DNA of 64,000 bases from Sphingopyxis alaskensis RB2256 (GTDB taxonomy: Bacteria; Pseudomonadota; Alphaproteobacteria; Sphingomonadales; Sphingomonadaceae), in NCBI RefSeq assembly GCF_000013985.1, contig NC_008048.1, positions 1,984,001 through 2,048,000 on the forward strand, written 5' to 3'. Under the pieces are notes generated by a model. The model did no database searches, was not told the origin of the DNA, and saw only the letters and a program-made list of their open reading frames with translations. Below are positions 17,751-26,380 of the stretch, one piece after another. Numbering within the stretch: position 1 is the first letter of the stretch; each line of letters opens with the position of its first letter. A program made the translations under genes and the position numbers.

Positions 17751-18629
17751 TCATGCGCCCGCCGCTGCCACCTCGGCGAACAGCCATGCGCGAAAGCGAA
17801 GCATCCCCTCACTCTCGGCGCGCGACATCAGCCGCGTCAGCCAGTAGCGCCCCGTGTCGACCGCGATGGCGAACGGCTGGACAAGCAACTCGGCGGCAAG
17901 TTCGCGCGTGAACATCGACGGCGGCGCAAGCGCCACCCCCTGCCCCGCCGCCGCAGCCGCCGCCATCAGCGCCGAGCTGTCGAAGACCGGACCGCGCATT
18001 ACCGGCGCGGCGATGCCCGCCGCACCGAACCAGAGCGCCCATTCGTCGGCGCGATAGGATCGAAGCAGCCGCTCGGACGCAAGATCGGCGGGCGTCCTGA
18101 GCCGCGCCGCGACCACCGGCGCGCAGATCGGCGCCATCGGCGCATCAAGCAAAGGTTCGGCGTGGGTGCCGTGCCATGCGCCGTCGCCGAAGCGGATCGC
18201 ATAGTCGAGCCCCTCGCCCGCAAGGTCGACCCGGTTGTTGTTTGTCGCAATACGCAGGTCGATCGACGGATGCGCGCGCGAAAAGGCGTCAAGCCGTGGC
18301 ATCAGCCAGCCGGTCGCAAAGGTGCCGACCACCCCGACCTTCAGTGTCTCGCGAAAGCGGCCATCGGCATATTGGTCAAGCGTTGCGGCGACACGGTCGA
18401 ACGCCTCCGACACCACGGGGACAAGCGCATGGCCTTCGTCGGTCAGGGCCAGCCCGCGCGGAAGGCGGTGAAACAGCCGCGTGCCAAGGCGGCGCTCGAG
18501 CGCGGCGACCTGATGGCTCACCGCCCCCTGGCTGACGCAGAGTTCCAATCCCGCGCGCGTGAAATTGAGATGGCGCGCCGCAGCCTCGAAAGCGCGGAGG
18601 GCATTGAGGGGAAGCTGCGCGCGGTCCAT
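17751..18629 (-). CDS. LysR-family regulator, AmpR-like
   Basis: A 292-residue LysR-type regulator. The helix-turn-helix region LPLNALRAFEAAARHLNFTRAG...VSQGAVSHQVAALE (about 6-48) closely follows the AmpR/GcvA subgroup. The effector domain follows, with FATGWLMPRLDAFSRAHP and the AmpR-like D-rich region NNNRVDLAGEGLDYAIRFG. It is divergent from a metallo-beta-lactamase gene with a 95-bp gap, the classic ampR-bla layout. AmpR proteins sense muropeptides and UDP-MurNAc-pentapeptide; that this one does so is inferred from layout and similarity. Confidence 0.8.
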   Translation of the reverse strand: MDRAQLPLNALRAFEAAARHLNFTRAGLELCVSQGAVSHQVAALERRLGTRLFHRLPRGLALTDEGHALVPVVSEAFDRVAATLDQYADGRFRETLKVGVVGTFATGWLMPRLDAFSRAHPSIDLRIATNNNRVDLAGEGLDYAIRFGDGAWHGTHAEPLLDAPMAPICAPVVAARLRTPADLASERLLRSYRADEWALWFGAAGIAAPVMRGPVFDSSALMAAAAAAGQGVALAPPSMFTRELAAELLVQPFAIAVDTGRYWLTRLMSRAESEGMLRFRAWLFAEVAAAGA

Positions 18630-18724
18630 GGCTTATCATCAATTATTCTCATGGCTTTGTCGAGAAATGATGCTTTGTCGCACGGAGGGCGAACGGGCAT
18701 TTTCGATGACGAAAGGAGATGATG
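18630..18724. promoter_or_regulatory. Divergent ampR-bla intergenic region
   Basis: This 95-bp gap contains the promoters of both genes. An AT-rich stretch at 18632-18653 (TTATCATCAATTATTCTCAT) is the best candidate for the LysR-type T-N11-A binding site. AGGAG at 18714-18718 is the ribosome binding site of the lactamase. Confidence 0.5.
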
Positions 18725-19594
18725 ATGATCGAAGTAATGAGCCTGTTTCTGTGGCTTGCGGGTGCGGGCGGGACGCCCGTTCCGGCGATCGATCCGCTGA
18801 CGCAGCCGATCGAGACGTCACGATCGGCGGAATGGCTGGCGCCTGCGGAACCCGAAAAAATCTTTGGCAACACCTATCTTGTCGGCTTCGCGGGGCTGAG
18901 CGTCGCACTGATCGACACGGGCGACGGGCTGGTGCTCGTCGACGGCGCGCTGCCGCAGGCGGCGCCCGCAATCCTCGCCAATGTGCGCAAGCTCGGCTTC
19001 GACCCGCAAGACATCAAATATATTCTGAGCACCGAACCCCATTTCGACCATGCCGGCGGCCTCGCCGCGCTCGCGCGCGACACCGGCGCGGCGGTGGTCG
19101 CAAGCGTGCGCGGCGCCGAGGGGCTGCGCAGCGGCCGCCACGCGGCCGACGACCCGCAGCTCGGCTATGGCGGCAGTTGGCCCGCGGTCGCGAACGTCCG
19201 CACGATGAAGGATGGCGAAGTGCTGCGGCTTGGCACGACGGCGATCACCGCCATCGCAACGCCGGGGCACACGATGGGCAGCATGAGCTGGACGTGGCAG
19301 GCATGCGAGGGCCGCGTTTGCAAGGCGGTGGTGTTTGCATCGAGCCTCAATCCCGTCTCGGCCGATGGCTATCGCTTCACCTCCCGCGCGGGCAAACCCT
19401 TCATCAAAGGCTTTGAGGCAAGTTATCGCAAGATGGATGCGGTGCCGTGCGACATATTGATCTCAGCGCACCCCGACAATGCGGGCAACGGGCGCTACAG
19501 CGAAAAAGCCGGCGCCTGCCGCGCCTATGCCGACCGCTCGCGCCGCGCGCTCGCCAGGCGGCTGGCCAGCGAGCGCGTCGAAACACCGAAGTAG
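18725..19594 (+). CDS. Subclass B3 metallo-beta-lactamase with Glu in the first zinc-ligand position
   Basis: A 289-residue metallo-beta-lactamase-fold protein. The canonical B3 motif HxHxDH is here EPHFDH (residues 104-109), so the first His is replaced by Glu104 (standard position 116). The other ligands are present: His106, Asp108, His109, His182 in TPGHTMGS and His249 in ISAHPDN. ASSLNPVSADGYRF matches the B3 body. Starts at 18719 and 18722 lie too close to AAGGAG; the ATG at 18725 has a six-base spacer. The N-terminus (to TPVPA) is a short export signal. The divergent AmpR-like gene supports beta-lactam function. Another MBL-fold hydrolase is possible. Confidence 0.82.
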   Translation: MIEVMSLFLWLAGAGGTPVPAIDPLTQPIETSRSAEWLAPAEPEKIFGNTYLVGFAGLSVALIDTGDGLVLVDGALPQAAPAILANVRKLGFDPQDIKYILSTEPHFDHAGGLAALARDTGAAVVASVRGAEGLRSGRHAADDPQLGYGGSWPAVANVRTMKDGEVLRLGTTAITAIATPGHTMGSMSWTWQACEGRVCKAVVFASSLNPVSADGYRFTSRAGKPFIKGFEASYRKMDAVPCDILISAHPDNAGNGRYSEKAGACRAYADRSRRALARRLASERVETPK

Positions 19595-19633
19595 CGGACT
19601 GCGTCGCCGTTGCTGACGCGCGGCAAAAATCGC

Positions 19634-20824
19634 CTATCTGTCAACCACCAGACAGGCCTGACCATCCTTGCGCAACGACGCGCAGAATCTTTCGGCTTCG
19701 CCCTTGTTTGCGAAACCGCCAGCCTGCAGGCGGGTGAGCTTGCCGCTTTTGACCATATGCCGCTCGCGTCCCGCAACGGCAGGGTGCTTCTTTTCGAGCG
19801 CTGCCCACAGGCCACGGGCATTGGCTTCGACCCCAAAGGCTCCGAGCTGCGCGCGCCATGGGCTTGCAGTCGCGTCGTGGCCGGGGGGCGGTGCAGGAAC
19901 GGAGCGGGCAGGTCCGGGAGCGGCCGGTGCCGCCTCTGGCCCGGCCGACGGCGGCGCATTGCTTTCGGGCGGCGCGGCATAGGTGGTGCCCGGCTGCCCG
20001 GTCGCAGCCATGGCCTCAGCGGTTGCCTCGACGGCAGCCGCCGCGGCAGCGCTCGCGACGGGTGAAGAGGCCGTCACGGGCTTGCTGCGAGGCGCGGGTG
20101 CCGGCTTCGTCGCGGCGATGACCGGCGGCGGGGTATAGCTCGTTCCCGGCGCCGAGGGCGGCAGGCTCGCGGTCTTGATCGGCGACGTCGGCGCGGGCTT
20201 CGGTGCGGCCGGCGCGGCTGCGCTGACCGCGGCAAGCCGCTCGCGCTGCTCGCTGCGCTCCATGTCGGGGATCATCGCGAGGCCGCGCTGGCGCTGGTCG
20301 AGCGGGATCAGATTGTCGAGCTGGGCGAGCCGTGCCGAAGCGATCGAGAGCCCGGCGTCGCTCGCGCGCTTGGTGAGCGCATAGGCCCGCGGCCAGTCGC
20401 GCTCCGCAAGGTCGCCGTTGAAATGCGCGGTGCCAAGAACATATTGCGCGCGCGGTTCGCCGCGCGCCGCCGACCTCGCGATCAAGGGCATCGCTTCCTC
20501 GCGCCGGTTCGCGGTGAACAGCACGAGGCCGAGATTGTCCTCCGCCTGCAAATGCCCCTGTTTGGCGGCGCGGCGATACCAAGCCTCCGCCTGCGCCAGA
20601 TCGGCGGGAACGCCGCGGCCGAGCTTGTACGCCTGCCCCAGATTGAACTGCGCATCGGCATCGCCCGCGATCGCCAGCGGGCGCCATTCGGCAACGGCCG
20701 TCCGATAATCGCCCGCCTGCCATGCGTCGACGCCCTCCTTGACGTCGGCGCGCGCGGGCACCGCAAGCGTCGATATGCCGAGCAGCGGCAGGGCCAGCAA
20801 AACAATGGTGCGGAACGAAGGCAT
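19634..20824 (-). CDS. Sel1-repeat and SPOR-domain exported protein
   Basis: A 396-residue protein with a signal peptide (MPSFRTIVLLALPLLGISTLAVPARA). Sel1/TPR repeats follow at about 27-180 (AQFNLGQAYKLGRGVP, AEAWYRRAAKQGH). Then comes a long Pro/Ala/Ser-rich linker (about 195-310) and a C-terminal SPOR domain (WRAQLGAFGVEANARGLW to CLVVDR). SPOR domains bind denuded septal glycan, so the protein probably localises to the division site or cell wall. The ATG at 20824 has GGAG six bases upstream. It is divergent from the parA-like gene, whose cluster ends in another SPOR protein. Confidence 0.82.
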   Translation of the reverse strand: MPSFRTIVLLALPLLGISTLAVPARADVKEGVDAWQAGDYRTAVAEWRPLAIAGDADAQFNLGQAYKLGRGVPADLAQAEAWYRRAAKQGHLQAEDNLGLVLFTANRREEAMPLIARSAARGEPRAQYVLGTAHFNGDLAERDWPRAYALTKRASDAGLSIASARLAQLDNLIPLDQRQRGLAMIPDMERSEQRERLAAVSAAAPAAPKPAPTSPIKTASLPPSAPGTSYTPPPVIAATKPAPAPRSKPVTASSPVASAAAAAAVEATAEAMAATGQPGTTYAAPPESNAPPSAGPEAAPAAPGPARSVPAPPPGHDATASPWRAQLGAFGVEANARGLWAALEKKHPAVAGRERHMVKSGKLTRLQAGGFANKGEAERFCASLRKDGQACLVVDR

Positions 20825-21082
20825 GATATTCTCCAATGACTTGCGCCGCATCCCGGCGGCCGCAGTCCCCGGAAAGCCCATAGCGTCAATTGGCTAACAC
20901 GGCGTTAGCGGCAAATAGGGGCGCACCGAATCCGCACCACGATGGGACAGATCGGAATTAGCGGTCCGTTTACCATGATCGCAAACAACTCGTTCACGCT
21001 CTTTTTATCATCGTTAACTCAATTTTAGCGCCCTGCGTGGCATCCCTTCGCCGATTTGATGGATTTCCGAGGGGGTAACGCA
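20825..21082. promoter_or_regulatory. Divergent promoter region between SPOR protein and parA-like gene
   Basis: This 258-bp gap is AT-richer than its surroundings from 20970 to 21035 (CTCTTTTTATCATCG, TTAACTCAATTTTAGC). It has no visible gene. A short inverted repeat GCTAACAC / GTTAGC occurs at 20893-20910. No parS-like site (GTTTCAC-type) was seen. Confidence 0.4.
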
Positions 21083-21805
21083 GTGCGCGTATTGGCATTG
21101 GCTTCACAGAAGGGCGGGTCGGGCAAGACGACGCTGTCGGGGCACCTTGCGGTGCAGGCACAGCTTGCCGGCGCCGGTCCCGTCGTCCTCATCGACATCG
21201 ACCCGCAGGGTTCGCTCGCCGACTGGTGGAACGAACGCGAAACCGACCTTCCCGCCTTTGCACAGACCACCGTTGCGCGGCTCGCGTCCGACCTTGAAAT
21301 CCTGCGCCAGCAGGGCTTCAAGCTCGCGGTCATCGACACCCCGCCCGCGATCACCATGGCGATCCAGAGCGTCATTTCGGTCGCCGAGCTGATCGTCGTG
21401 CCGACGCGCCCCAGCCCGCACGACCTGCGCGCCGTCGGCGCTACCGTCGACCTGTGCGAACGCGCCGGCAAGCCGCTGGTATTCGTCGTCAACGCCGCGA
21501 CCCCGAAAGCCAAGATTACCAGCGAAGCCGCCGTCGCCCTGTCGCAGCACGGCACCGTCGCCCCCGTCACGCTGCACCATCGCACCGACTATGCCGCCTC
21601 GATGATCGACGGCCGCACGGTGATGGAGGTCGATCCGAACGGCCGTTCGGCCGAAGAGATCCGCCAGCTGTGGACCTATATGAACGACCGGCTCGAAAAG
21701 AACTTCCGCCGCACCGTTTTCGCCGCGCCGCTGCCCCAACAGGGCAATTACGGCACGGTTCGCCCGATGGGCGGTGGTTTTGGCCGCCGCATCGCTGGCC
21801 AGTGA
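21083..21805 (+). CDS. ParA/MinD-family ATPase
   Basis: A 240-residue ATPase of the ParA family (dynamic partitioning or positioning). It has the deviant Walker A KGGSGKTT (residues 10-17), DIDPQGSLADWW as Walker A', and DTPPAIT as Walker B. The start is the GTG at 21083, seven bases after GAGGGGG; an in-frame ATG at 21056 has no comparable site. It is followed by a protein with a ribbon-helix-helix-like tail, as in ParF/ParG-type pairs. No parB or N-terminal HTH is present, so this is an orphan, chromosomal type Ib-like unit. Cargo is unknown. Confidence 0.85.
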   Translation: MRVLALASQKGGSGKTTLSGHLAVQAQLAGAGPVVLIDIDPQGSLADWWNERETDLPAFAQTTVARLASDLEILRQQGFKLAVIDTPPAITMAIQSVISVAELIVVPTRPSPHDLRAVGATVDLCERAGKPLVFVVNAATPKAKITSEAAVALSQHGTVAPVTLHHRTDYAASMIDGRTVMEVDPNGRSAEEIRQLWTYMNDRLEKNFRRTVFAAPLPQQGNYGTVRPMGGGFGRRIAGQ

Positions 21806-21822
21806 CGGGAGGGACAGGAACC

Positions 21823-22485
21823 ATGGGCGAACCGAAACCCCTCGCATCGCTGAGCGCCGGACTCCTGGCCCGCAAGGGCGGCGCACGCCCCGCCATGCGC
21901 CGCCAGCCGCTGGGCAGCGGCCCCGCCCCGATGGGCAGCATGGGCTATGACGACCTTGGCTGGAACGACATGGGTTATGATGTCGACCCCGACCAGTCGG
22001 GCGAACCCGCGCGGATGCTCGACCTCAAACCGCTGCTGACCGGATCGGTCCTCGCGCACAATGTCGAGGCCGAACACGCCGTCGACGAAAGTGAAGGCCA
22101 TGATCTCGTCGCCGGGCCGCTCGATGCCGATCCGGGCGCCGGGGGTTTGATGGCCGAAGCAACCGAAGTGCCCGAGGTCGTGCGCCAGCAGGAATCGTTG
22201 ATCGAGCGGGTCGCCGCGGTCGCGCGCAAGGTCGAGGCGCGTCCCGAATCGAGCGCAAAAAGGGAAAAGGCGCCGCGCACGCAGCGTGCCCGCGAAAAAG
22301 CGGCCTTCACGCTGCGTCTCGACGCCGAGCGCCATCTGCGCCTGCGCCTGGCCAGCGCGGTCACGAACCGGTCGTCGCAGATGATCCTGACCGACCTGCT
22401 CGACGATTATCTGGCGTCGTTGCCCGAAATCGACGCGATGGCGAGCCGCCTGCCCGCGGCGCGCCCGGCACGCGGGCAGCGCTAA
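21823..22485 (+). CDS. ParA-linked protein with a ribbon-helix-helix-like C-terminus
   Basis: A 220-residue protein, 17 bp downstream of the parA-like gene. The N-terminal ~130 residues are disordered-looking and rich in Gly, Met, Asp and Glu. Basic residues (about 145-165) precede FTLRLDAERHLRLRL (strand-helix) and a helix with SSQMILTDLLDDYL, a CopG/ParG-like ribbon-helix-helix pattern. By analogy with ParG it may bind DNA and stimulate the ATPase, but that role is inferred from order and fold pattern only. Confidence 0.65.
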   Translation: MGEPKPLASLSAGLLARKGGARPAMRRQPLGSGPAPMGSMGYDDLGWNDMGYDVDPDQSGEPARMLDLKPLLTGSVLAHNVEAEHAVDESEGHDLVAGPLDADPGAGGLMAEATEVPEVVRQQESLIERVAAVARKVEARPESSAKREKAPRTQRAREKAAFTLRLDAERHLRLRLASAVTNRSSQMILTDLLDDYLASLPEIDAMASRLPAARPARGQR

Positions 22486-22507
22486 ACGACCTACAGGGGA
22501 AGCCGAC

Positions 22508-23911
22508 ATGAACCGCAAGATGTTGATGAACCTCGCTGTTTCGGGCTTCGTGCTCGGCGTGGCGACGGGATGCAGCGGCATGGGCAAGATGGCCGACGCG
22601 CCGTCGCGCGCCGCCGGAACGCCAGCGGTCGCGGCAAAGTCCGCCGACAAGGCGCGCGTCGCGCTCGAAGAGGGCAAACCAGGCAAGGCCGTTGCGCTGG
22701 CCGAAGCCGCCGTCGCGGCAAGCCCTCGCGACGCCGGCTATCGCGCGCTGCTGGGCCAGGCCTATCTCGGCGACGGCCGCTTCGCGTCGGCATCCGCCGC
22801 GCTCGCCGAGGCGATGGAACTCGGCGCTAACGACAGCAACACCATCCTCTCATTCGCGCTCGCCGAGATCGCGCAGGGACGCAACGGCGATGCCGTCGCG
22901 CTGCTCACCCGCCATCGCGACGCCGTGTCGGCGTCCGACCTTGGCCTCGCCCTCGCGCTCGCGGGGGACAGCGAAGGCTCGCTCTATGTGCTGGGGCAGG
23001 CCGCGCGCGCCGAAGGCGCCGACGCGCGGACGCGCCAGAATCTCGCGCTCGCGCTCGCGCTGTCGGGCCGCTGGGCACAGGCACGCATTGTCGCGTCGCA
23101 GGATCTGTCGCTCGCCAAGCTCGAAGGCCGGATGGCCGAATGGTCAAAGCTCGCCGAACAGCCGAACGCGCAGGTGCGCGTCGCCAGCCTGATCGGCACC
23201 AGCGCACAGCCCGACGCCGGAATGCCCGTGCGCCTCGCGCTTCGCAATTTCGCCGACATGCAGATGGCCGCCGCCGAACCCGCCAGCACCACGCCCGTCC
23301 AGGTGGCAAGCGCCGACCCGGCGCCGGTCGCGGACTATGCCCCGCCGCCGCCCATGCTCGCCGATGCCGGCAACAGCATTCGCAGCGTCGAACTCCCGAT
23401 GCCCGAACGCACCGCCGCCGGCGTCGTGCCGGTCACCGAATTGCCGCAGCCGGCGCCCGCTGCCCAGATCATCCTCGCCGATGCCACCCCTTACCGCCAC
23501 GCGCCGCGCGTCGCAGGCGAAGGTCATATCCGCCCGGCACAGAAACAGGCGCTCGAACTCGCGACGGTCATGGTGCCCAAGGCGATGGGTTTCGACGCCA
23601 GAAAGCCCGATGGTTGGGCGGTGCAGCTCGGCGCCTATGACAGCCTGGCGATCGCCAAGGAAAAATGGGGTACGCTCAAAAAACGCAACGCCATACTCGG
23701 CGGCTTCCCCGCCTCCAGTCATACTGCAACGATCAAGGGGCGGACCTTCTATCGCCTGACGGTCAACGGCCTCGCCTCGCGCGCCGACGCATCCAGCCTG
23801 TGCAACCAGCTCAGGACGCAGGGCCAGCCCTGCTTCATCCGCGCGATGGGCGGCAGCGAAAGCATCCAGTGGGCCGCCAAAGCCGGCCCGATGCGGCTCG
23901 CCTCGCGCTAG
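22508..23911 (+). CDS. TPR and SPOR-domain lipoprotein
   Basis: A 467-residue protein with a lipoprotein signal (MNRKMLMNLAVSGFVLGVATGC; lipobox ending at Cys22), so it is probably anchored to a membrane. TPR-like repeats span about 50-220 (KAVALAEAAVAASPRDAGYRALLGQAYLGD). A Pro-rich linker and a C-terminal SPOR domain (GWAVQLGAYDSLAIAKEKW to QPCFIRA) complete it. It follows the ParA and RHH-like genes by 22 bp and is presumably in the same operon. This organisation links a cytoplasmic positioning ATPase to a septal-glycan-binding protein; a shared role is inferred. Confidence 0.8.
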   Translation: MNRKMLMNLAVSGFVLGVATGCSGMGKMADAPSRAAGTPAVAAKSADKARVALEEGKPGKAVALAEAAVAASPRDAGYRALLGQAYLGDGRFASASAALAEAMELGANDSNTILSFALAEIAQGRNGDAVALLTRHRDAVSASDLGLALALAGDSEGSLYVLGQAARAEGADARTRQNLALALALSGRWAQARIVASQDLSLAKLEGRMAEWSKLAEQPNAQVRVASLIGTSAQPDAGMPVRLALRNFADMQMAAAEPASTTPVQVASADPAPVADYAPPPPMLADAGNSIRSVELPMPERTAAGVVPVTELPQPAPAAQIILADATPYRHAPRVAGEGHIRPAQKQALELATVMVPKAMGFDARKPDGWAVQLGAYDSLAIAKEKWGTLKKRNAILGGFPASSHTATIKGRTFYRLTVNGLASRADASSLCNQLRTQGQPCFIRAMGGSESIQWAAKAGPMRLASR

Positions 23912-24068
23912 ATCCGGCTTCCCGACTAATGGGGGGAGGGGCGCGACCGCAAGGCCGCGCCTCTCTGTTATCGTGCACATGCGGCTTTCGACTGGACTCC
24001 GGGCCAGGCCTATTGCTCCCACCGTCAAGGCTGGCTAATCGCCATGCGCTTTCCTATGGCTGGCAGGG

Positions 24069-25106
24069 ATGACCGCCTTATCGCTTCCTGAACGCTTTGC
24101 CACCGACGCGGGCCTGCTTCCGCATATGGCCGACCTCGCGAACGACCGGATATTGATCGCGCAACTCGGCGAAGGTGATTATCGCAGCGCAAGCTTTCTC
24201 GACCAGCGCTTGCTCACCGACCGGATCGGGCGTGAATGGGTGCCGTGGACGACGCTGCCGGACCTTGGCTCCGCCGCGCCGCATCCGCATTTCATCTTTC
24301 ACATCGGCCATGTCGGTTCGACGCTCGTTTCACGCCTGATTGCCGAGATCGCCGACGTGCTGCCGCTGCGCGAACCGATGCTGCTGCGCACACTCGCGCA
24401 GGTTGCGGAACGTATCGAGCGTCCCGAATCTTTATGGTCACCCGCGCTCTACCGCGAGCGACTGCGCCAGGTCGGCGGCTGGCTGGGCCGGAGCTTCCGC
24501 CCAGGGCAGCAACCGATCGTCAAGGCGTCGAGCGTCATCACCGCAATCGCCGACGATTTGACCGCGAACGGAGGGCGCGTATTGTTTCTCCACGTCCCCC
24601 TGCCCCGCTATATCGAAACGATCCTGGCCGGCGATGCCTCGACGAAAGAGACGCTGGCGCAGGCCCCGGCGCGCATGGCGCGGCTCGCGGCGCTGTTTCC
24701 CGACCTGCCCTTTGCGTTATGGCAACTCCCGCCGGTCACGCGCATCGCGATGAGCTGGCTTTGCGAGATGGCGAGCGCGCAGCGTACGTTGCCGCCGACC
24801 AACCCGCGCTATGAATGGGCGGATTTCGAGACCCTCTTGGGCGATCCTGCTTCCGCACTCGCGGTTCAGGCGGGACATTTCGGCCTGTCGGTCGACGCCA
24901 GGCGGATCGATATGGCGCTTGCCGGTCCGATCATGCGTCAATACTCGAAGGCTCCCGAACACGGCTACAGCCCCGACCTGCGCCGCCAGCTTCAGGCCGA
25001 AGCGGCCGCCCGTCACGCCCCCGCTATCTCCGACGCGATCGACTGGGTTGAAGCGATGGCGGTGCGCTATAATAGCCTCGCCGACCTGCCGATCCACGGC
25101 TGTTAG
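24069..25106 (+). CDS. Sulfotransferase-like P-loop protein
   Basis: A 345-residue protein of uncertain function. The segment FIFHIGHVGSTLVSRLI (about 75-92) has the form of the 5'-PAPS-binding loop seen in bacterial sulfotransferase-like proteins, followed by an Arg/Glu-rich helix and VKASSVITAIADDL. Such proteins commonly neighbour TonB receptors, PKHD dioxygenases and cupins in sphingomonads and Caulobacter, which fits the next genes. Substrate and activity are not known, and family placement is moderate. Confidence 0.55.
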   Translation: MTALSLPERFATDAGLLPHMADLANDRILIAQLGEGDYRSASFLDQRLLTDRIGREWVPWTTLPDLGSAAPHPHFIFHIGHVGSTLVSRLIAEIADVLPLREPMLLRTLAQVAERIERPESLWSPALYRERLRQVGGWLGRSFRPGQQPIVKASSVITAIADDLTANGGRVLFLHVPLPRYIETILAGDASTKETLAQAPARMARLAALFPDLPFALWQLPPVTRIAMSWLCEMASAQRTLPPTNPRYEWADFETLLGDPASALAVQAGHFGLSVDARRIDMALAGPIMRQYSKAPEHGYSPDLRRQLQAEAAARHAPAISDAIDWVEAMAVRYNSLADLPIHGC

Positions 25107-25117
25107 GAAGATCGAAA

Positions 25118-25774
25118 ATGTTCAAGCTTGTTCAGCTGCTCGGTGACAATGCGGTGCGCGCACTGCGCGATATCGCCGCAAGCGGCACCTTTGTAGACGG
25201 CAAGATCAGTAACCCGCATTCCAGGGTAAAGAATAACCTGCAACTGCACGACGCGGCGGCTTACGAACGCTCGTCGAAAATCCTGCTCGATGCGATGATC
25301 CAGAACGCTGATTTCATGGAGTTTTCCTTCCCCGCGCGCATCGCCCCGCCGCTGCTGACGCGATACACCCCTGGCATGCACTATGGGCTGCACCCCGATG
25401 CCGCCTATATCCCGCTGCCCGACGGCCAGCTTCGCACCGACGTCAGCTGTACCATCTTCCTCAGCGACCCCGCCGATTATGACGGCGGCGCGCTCCATGT
25501 GCAGCTCGGTAACGCCGATCTGCGCTTTAAGGAAGCGCCCGGCGTCGCAATCGTCTACCCATCGCATACGCTGCACGAGGTCGAACCGGTGACCCGCGGC
25601 GAGCGACTGGTCGCCATCACCTTTATCCAGAGCCTGATTCCCGACGTCCAACAGCGGAACCTCATGCACGAACTTAACGAGATCGCGGCGCTGGAGGGCG
25701 GCAAGATGGAGCCCGCAAACTACACGCGACTCCAAGCCGTCCAGTATCAGTTGCTCAGAATGTGGCGGCGCTGA
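25118..25774 (+). CDS. PKHD-type Fe(II)/2-oxoglutarate dioxygenase
   Basis: A 218-residue non-haem iron dioxygenase of the PiuC/YbiX group. The iron ligands HxD are in MHYGLHPDAAY and the distal His in YPSHTLHEV; the 2-oxoglutarate Arg is in VTRGERLVAITF. YbiX-type proteins are commonly linked to iron or TonB receptors. It starts 11 bp after the sulfotransferase-like gene, so the two are likely co-expressed, and converges on folE with only 3 bp between stops. Confidence 0.85.
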   Translation: MFKLVQLLGDNAVRALRDIAASGTFVDGKISNPHSRVKNNLQLHDAAAYERSSKILLDAMIQNADFMEFSFPARIAPPLLTRYTPGMHYGLHPDAAYIPLPDGQLRTDVSCTIFLSDPADYDGGALHVQLGNADLRFKEAPGVAIVYPSHTLHEVEPVTRGERLVAITFIQSLIPDVQQRNLMHELNEIAALEGGKMEPANYTRLQAVQYQLLRMWRR

Positions 25775-25777
25775 GGA

Positions 25778-26380
25778 TCAATAGCCCATCAAACCCAGCA
25801 CTTCCTTCCGGCTGCGCTGGTCTTCGAGGAAACAGCCGAGCAGGCGGCTCGTTACCATGCCGACGCCGGGCGTGCGGACGCCGCGTCCGGTCATGCAGCC
25901 ATGCTGCGCGTCGATTACCACCGCGACCCCGTGCGGCTGGAGATTGTCCCAGATGCACTGCGCGACTTCGGCGGTCAGCCGCTCCTGCACCTGAAGCCGC
26001 CGCGCATAGCCATTGAGAACGCGCGCGAGCTTGGAAATGCCGACGACGCGGTCCCTGGGCAGATAGGCGATCGACGCCTTGCCCGTGATCGGCGCCATAT
26101 GATGTTCGCAATGCGACTGGAAGGGAATGTCGCGCAGCAGCACGACCTCGTCATAGCCGCCAACCTCCTCAAAGGTGCGCGAGAGGTGGATCGAAGGATC
26201 TTCGCCATAGCCCGAACAATATTCCTTCCACGCGCGCGCGACGCGGCGTGGCGTGTCGAGCAGGCCTTCGCGCGCAGGATCGTCGCCGGCCCATTCGATC
26301 AGCGTGCGCACGGCGTCCGCGACATGATCCGGAACGATCAGCTTGCCGTCCGGTCCCAAATCCTGTCCCAATTCGCTCAT
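25778..26380 (-). CDS. folE: GTP cyclohydrolase I
   Basis: FolE converts GTP to 7,8-dihydroneopterin triphosphate, the first step of folate and pterin synthesis. The 200-residue product has the Zn and substrate sites in [11 protein letters not shown] and [13 protein letters not shown]. The start at 26380 ([13 protein letters not shown]) is preferred over longer in-frame options. Its stop lies 3 bp from the converging dioxygenase stop. There is no adjacent folate gene. Confidence 0.95.
   Translation of the reverse strand: MSELGQDLGPDGKLIVPDHVADAVRTLIEWAGDDPAREGLLDTPRRVARAWKEYCSGYGEDPSIHLSRTFEEVGGYDEVVLLRDIPFQSHCEHHMAPITGKASIAYLPRDRVVGISKLARVLNGYARRLQVQERLTAEVAQCIWDNLQPHGVAVVIDAQHGCMTGRGVRTPGVGMVTSRLLGCFLEDQRSRKEVLGLMGY

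Noticed and set aside
17751..18629. Considered as a GcvA rather than AmpR regulator
   Set aside because: GcvA and AmpR share the N-terminal motif, but there is no glycine cleavage gene nearby and the divergent partner is a metallo-beta-lactamase.
21083..23911. Considered as a plasmid partition locus or integrated plasmid
   Set aside because: No replication or parB gene, no parS-like sites; context is chromosomal and SPOR-linked.
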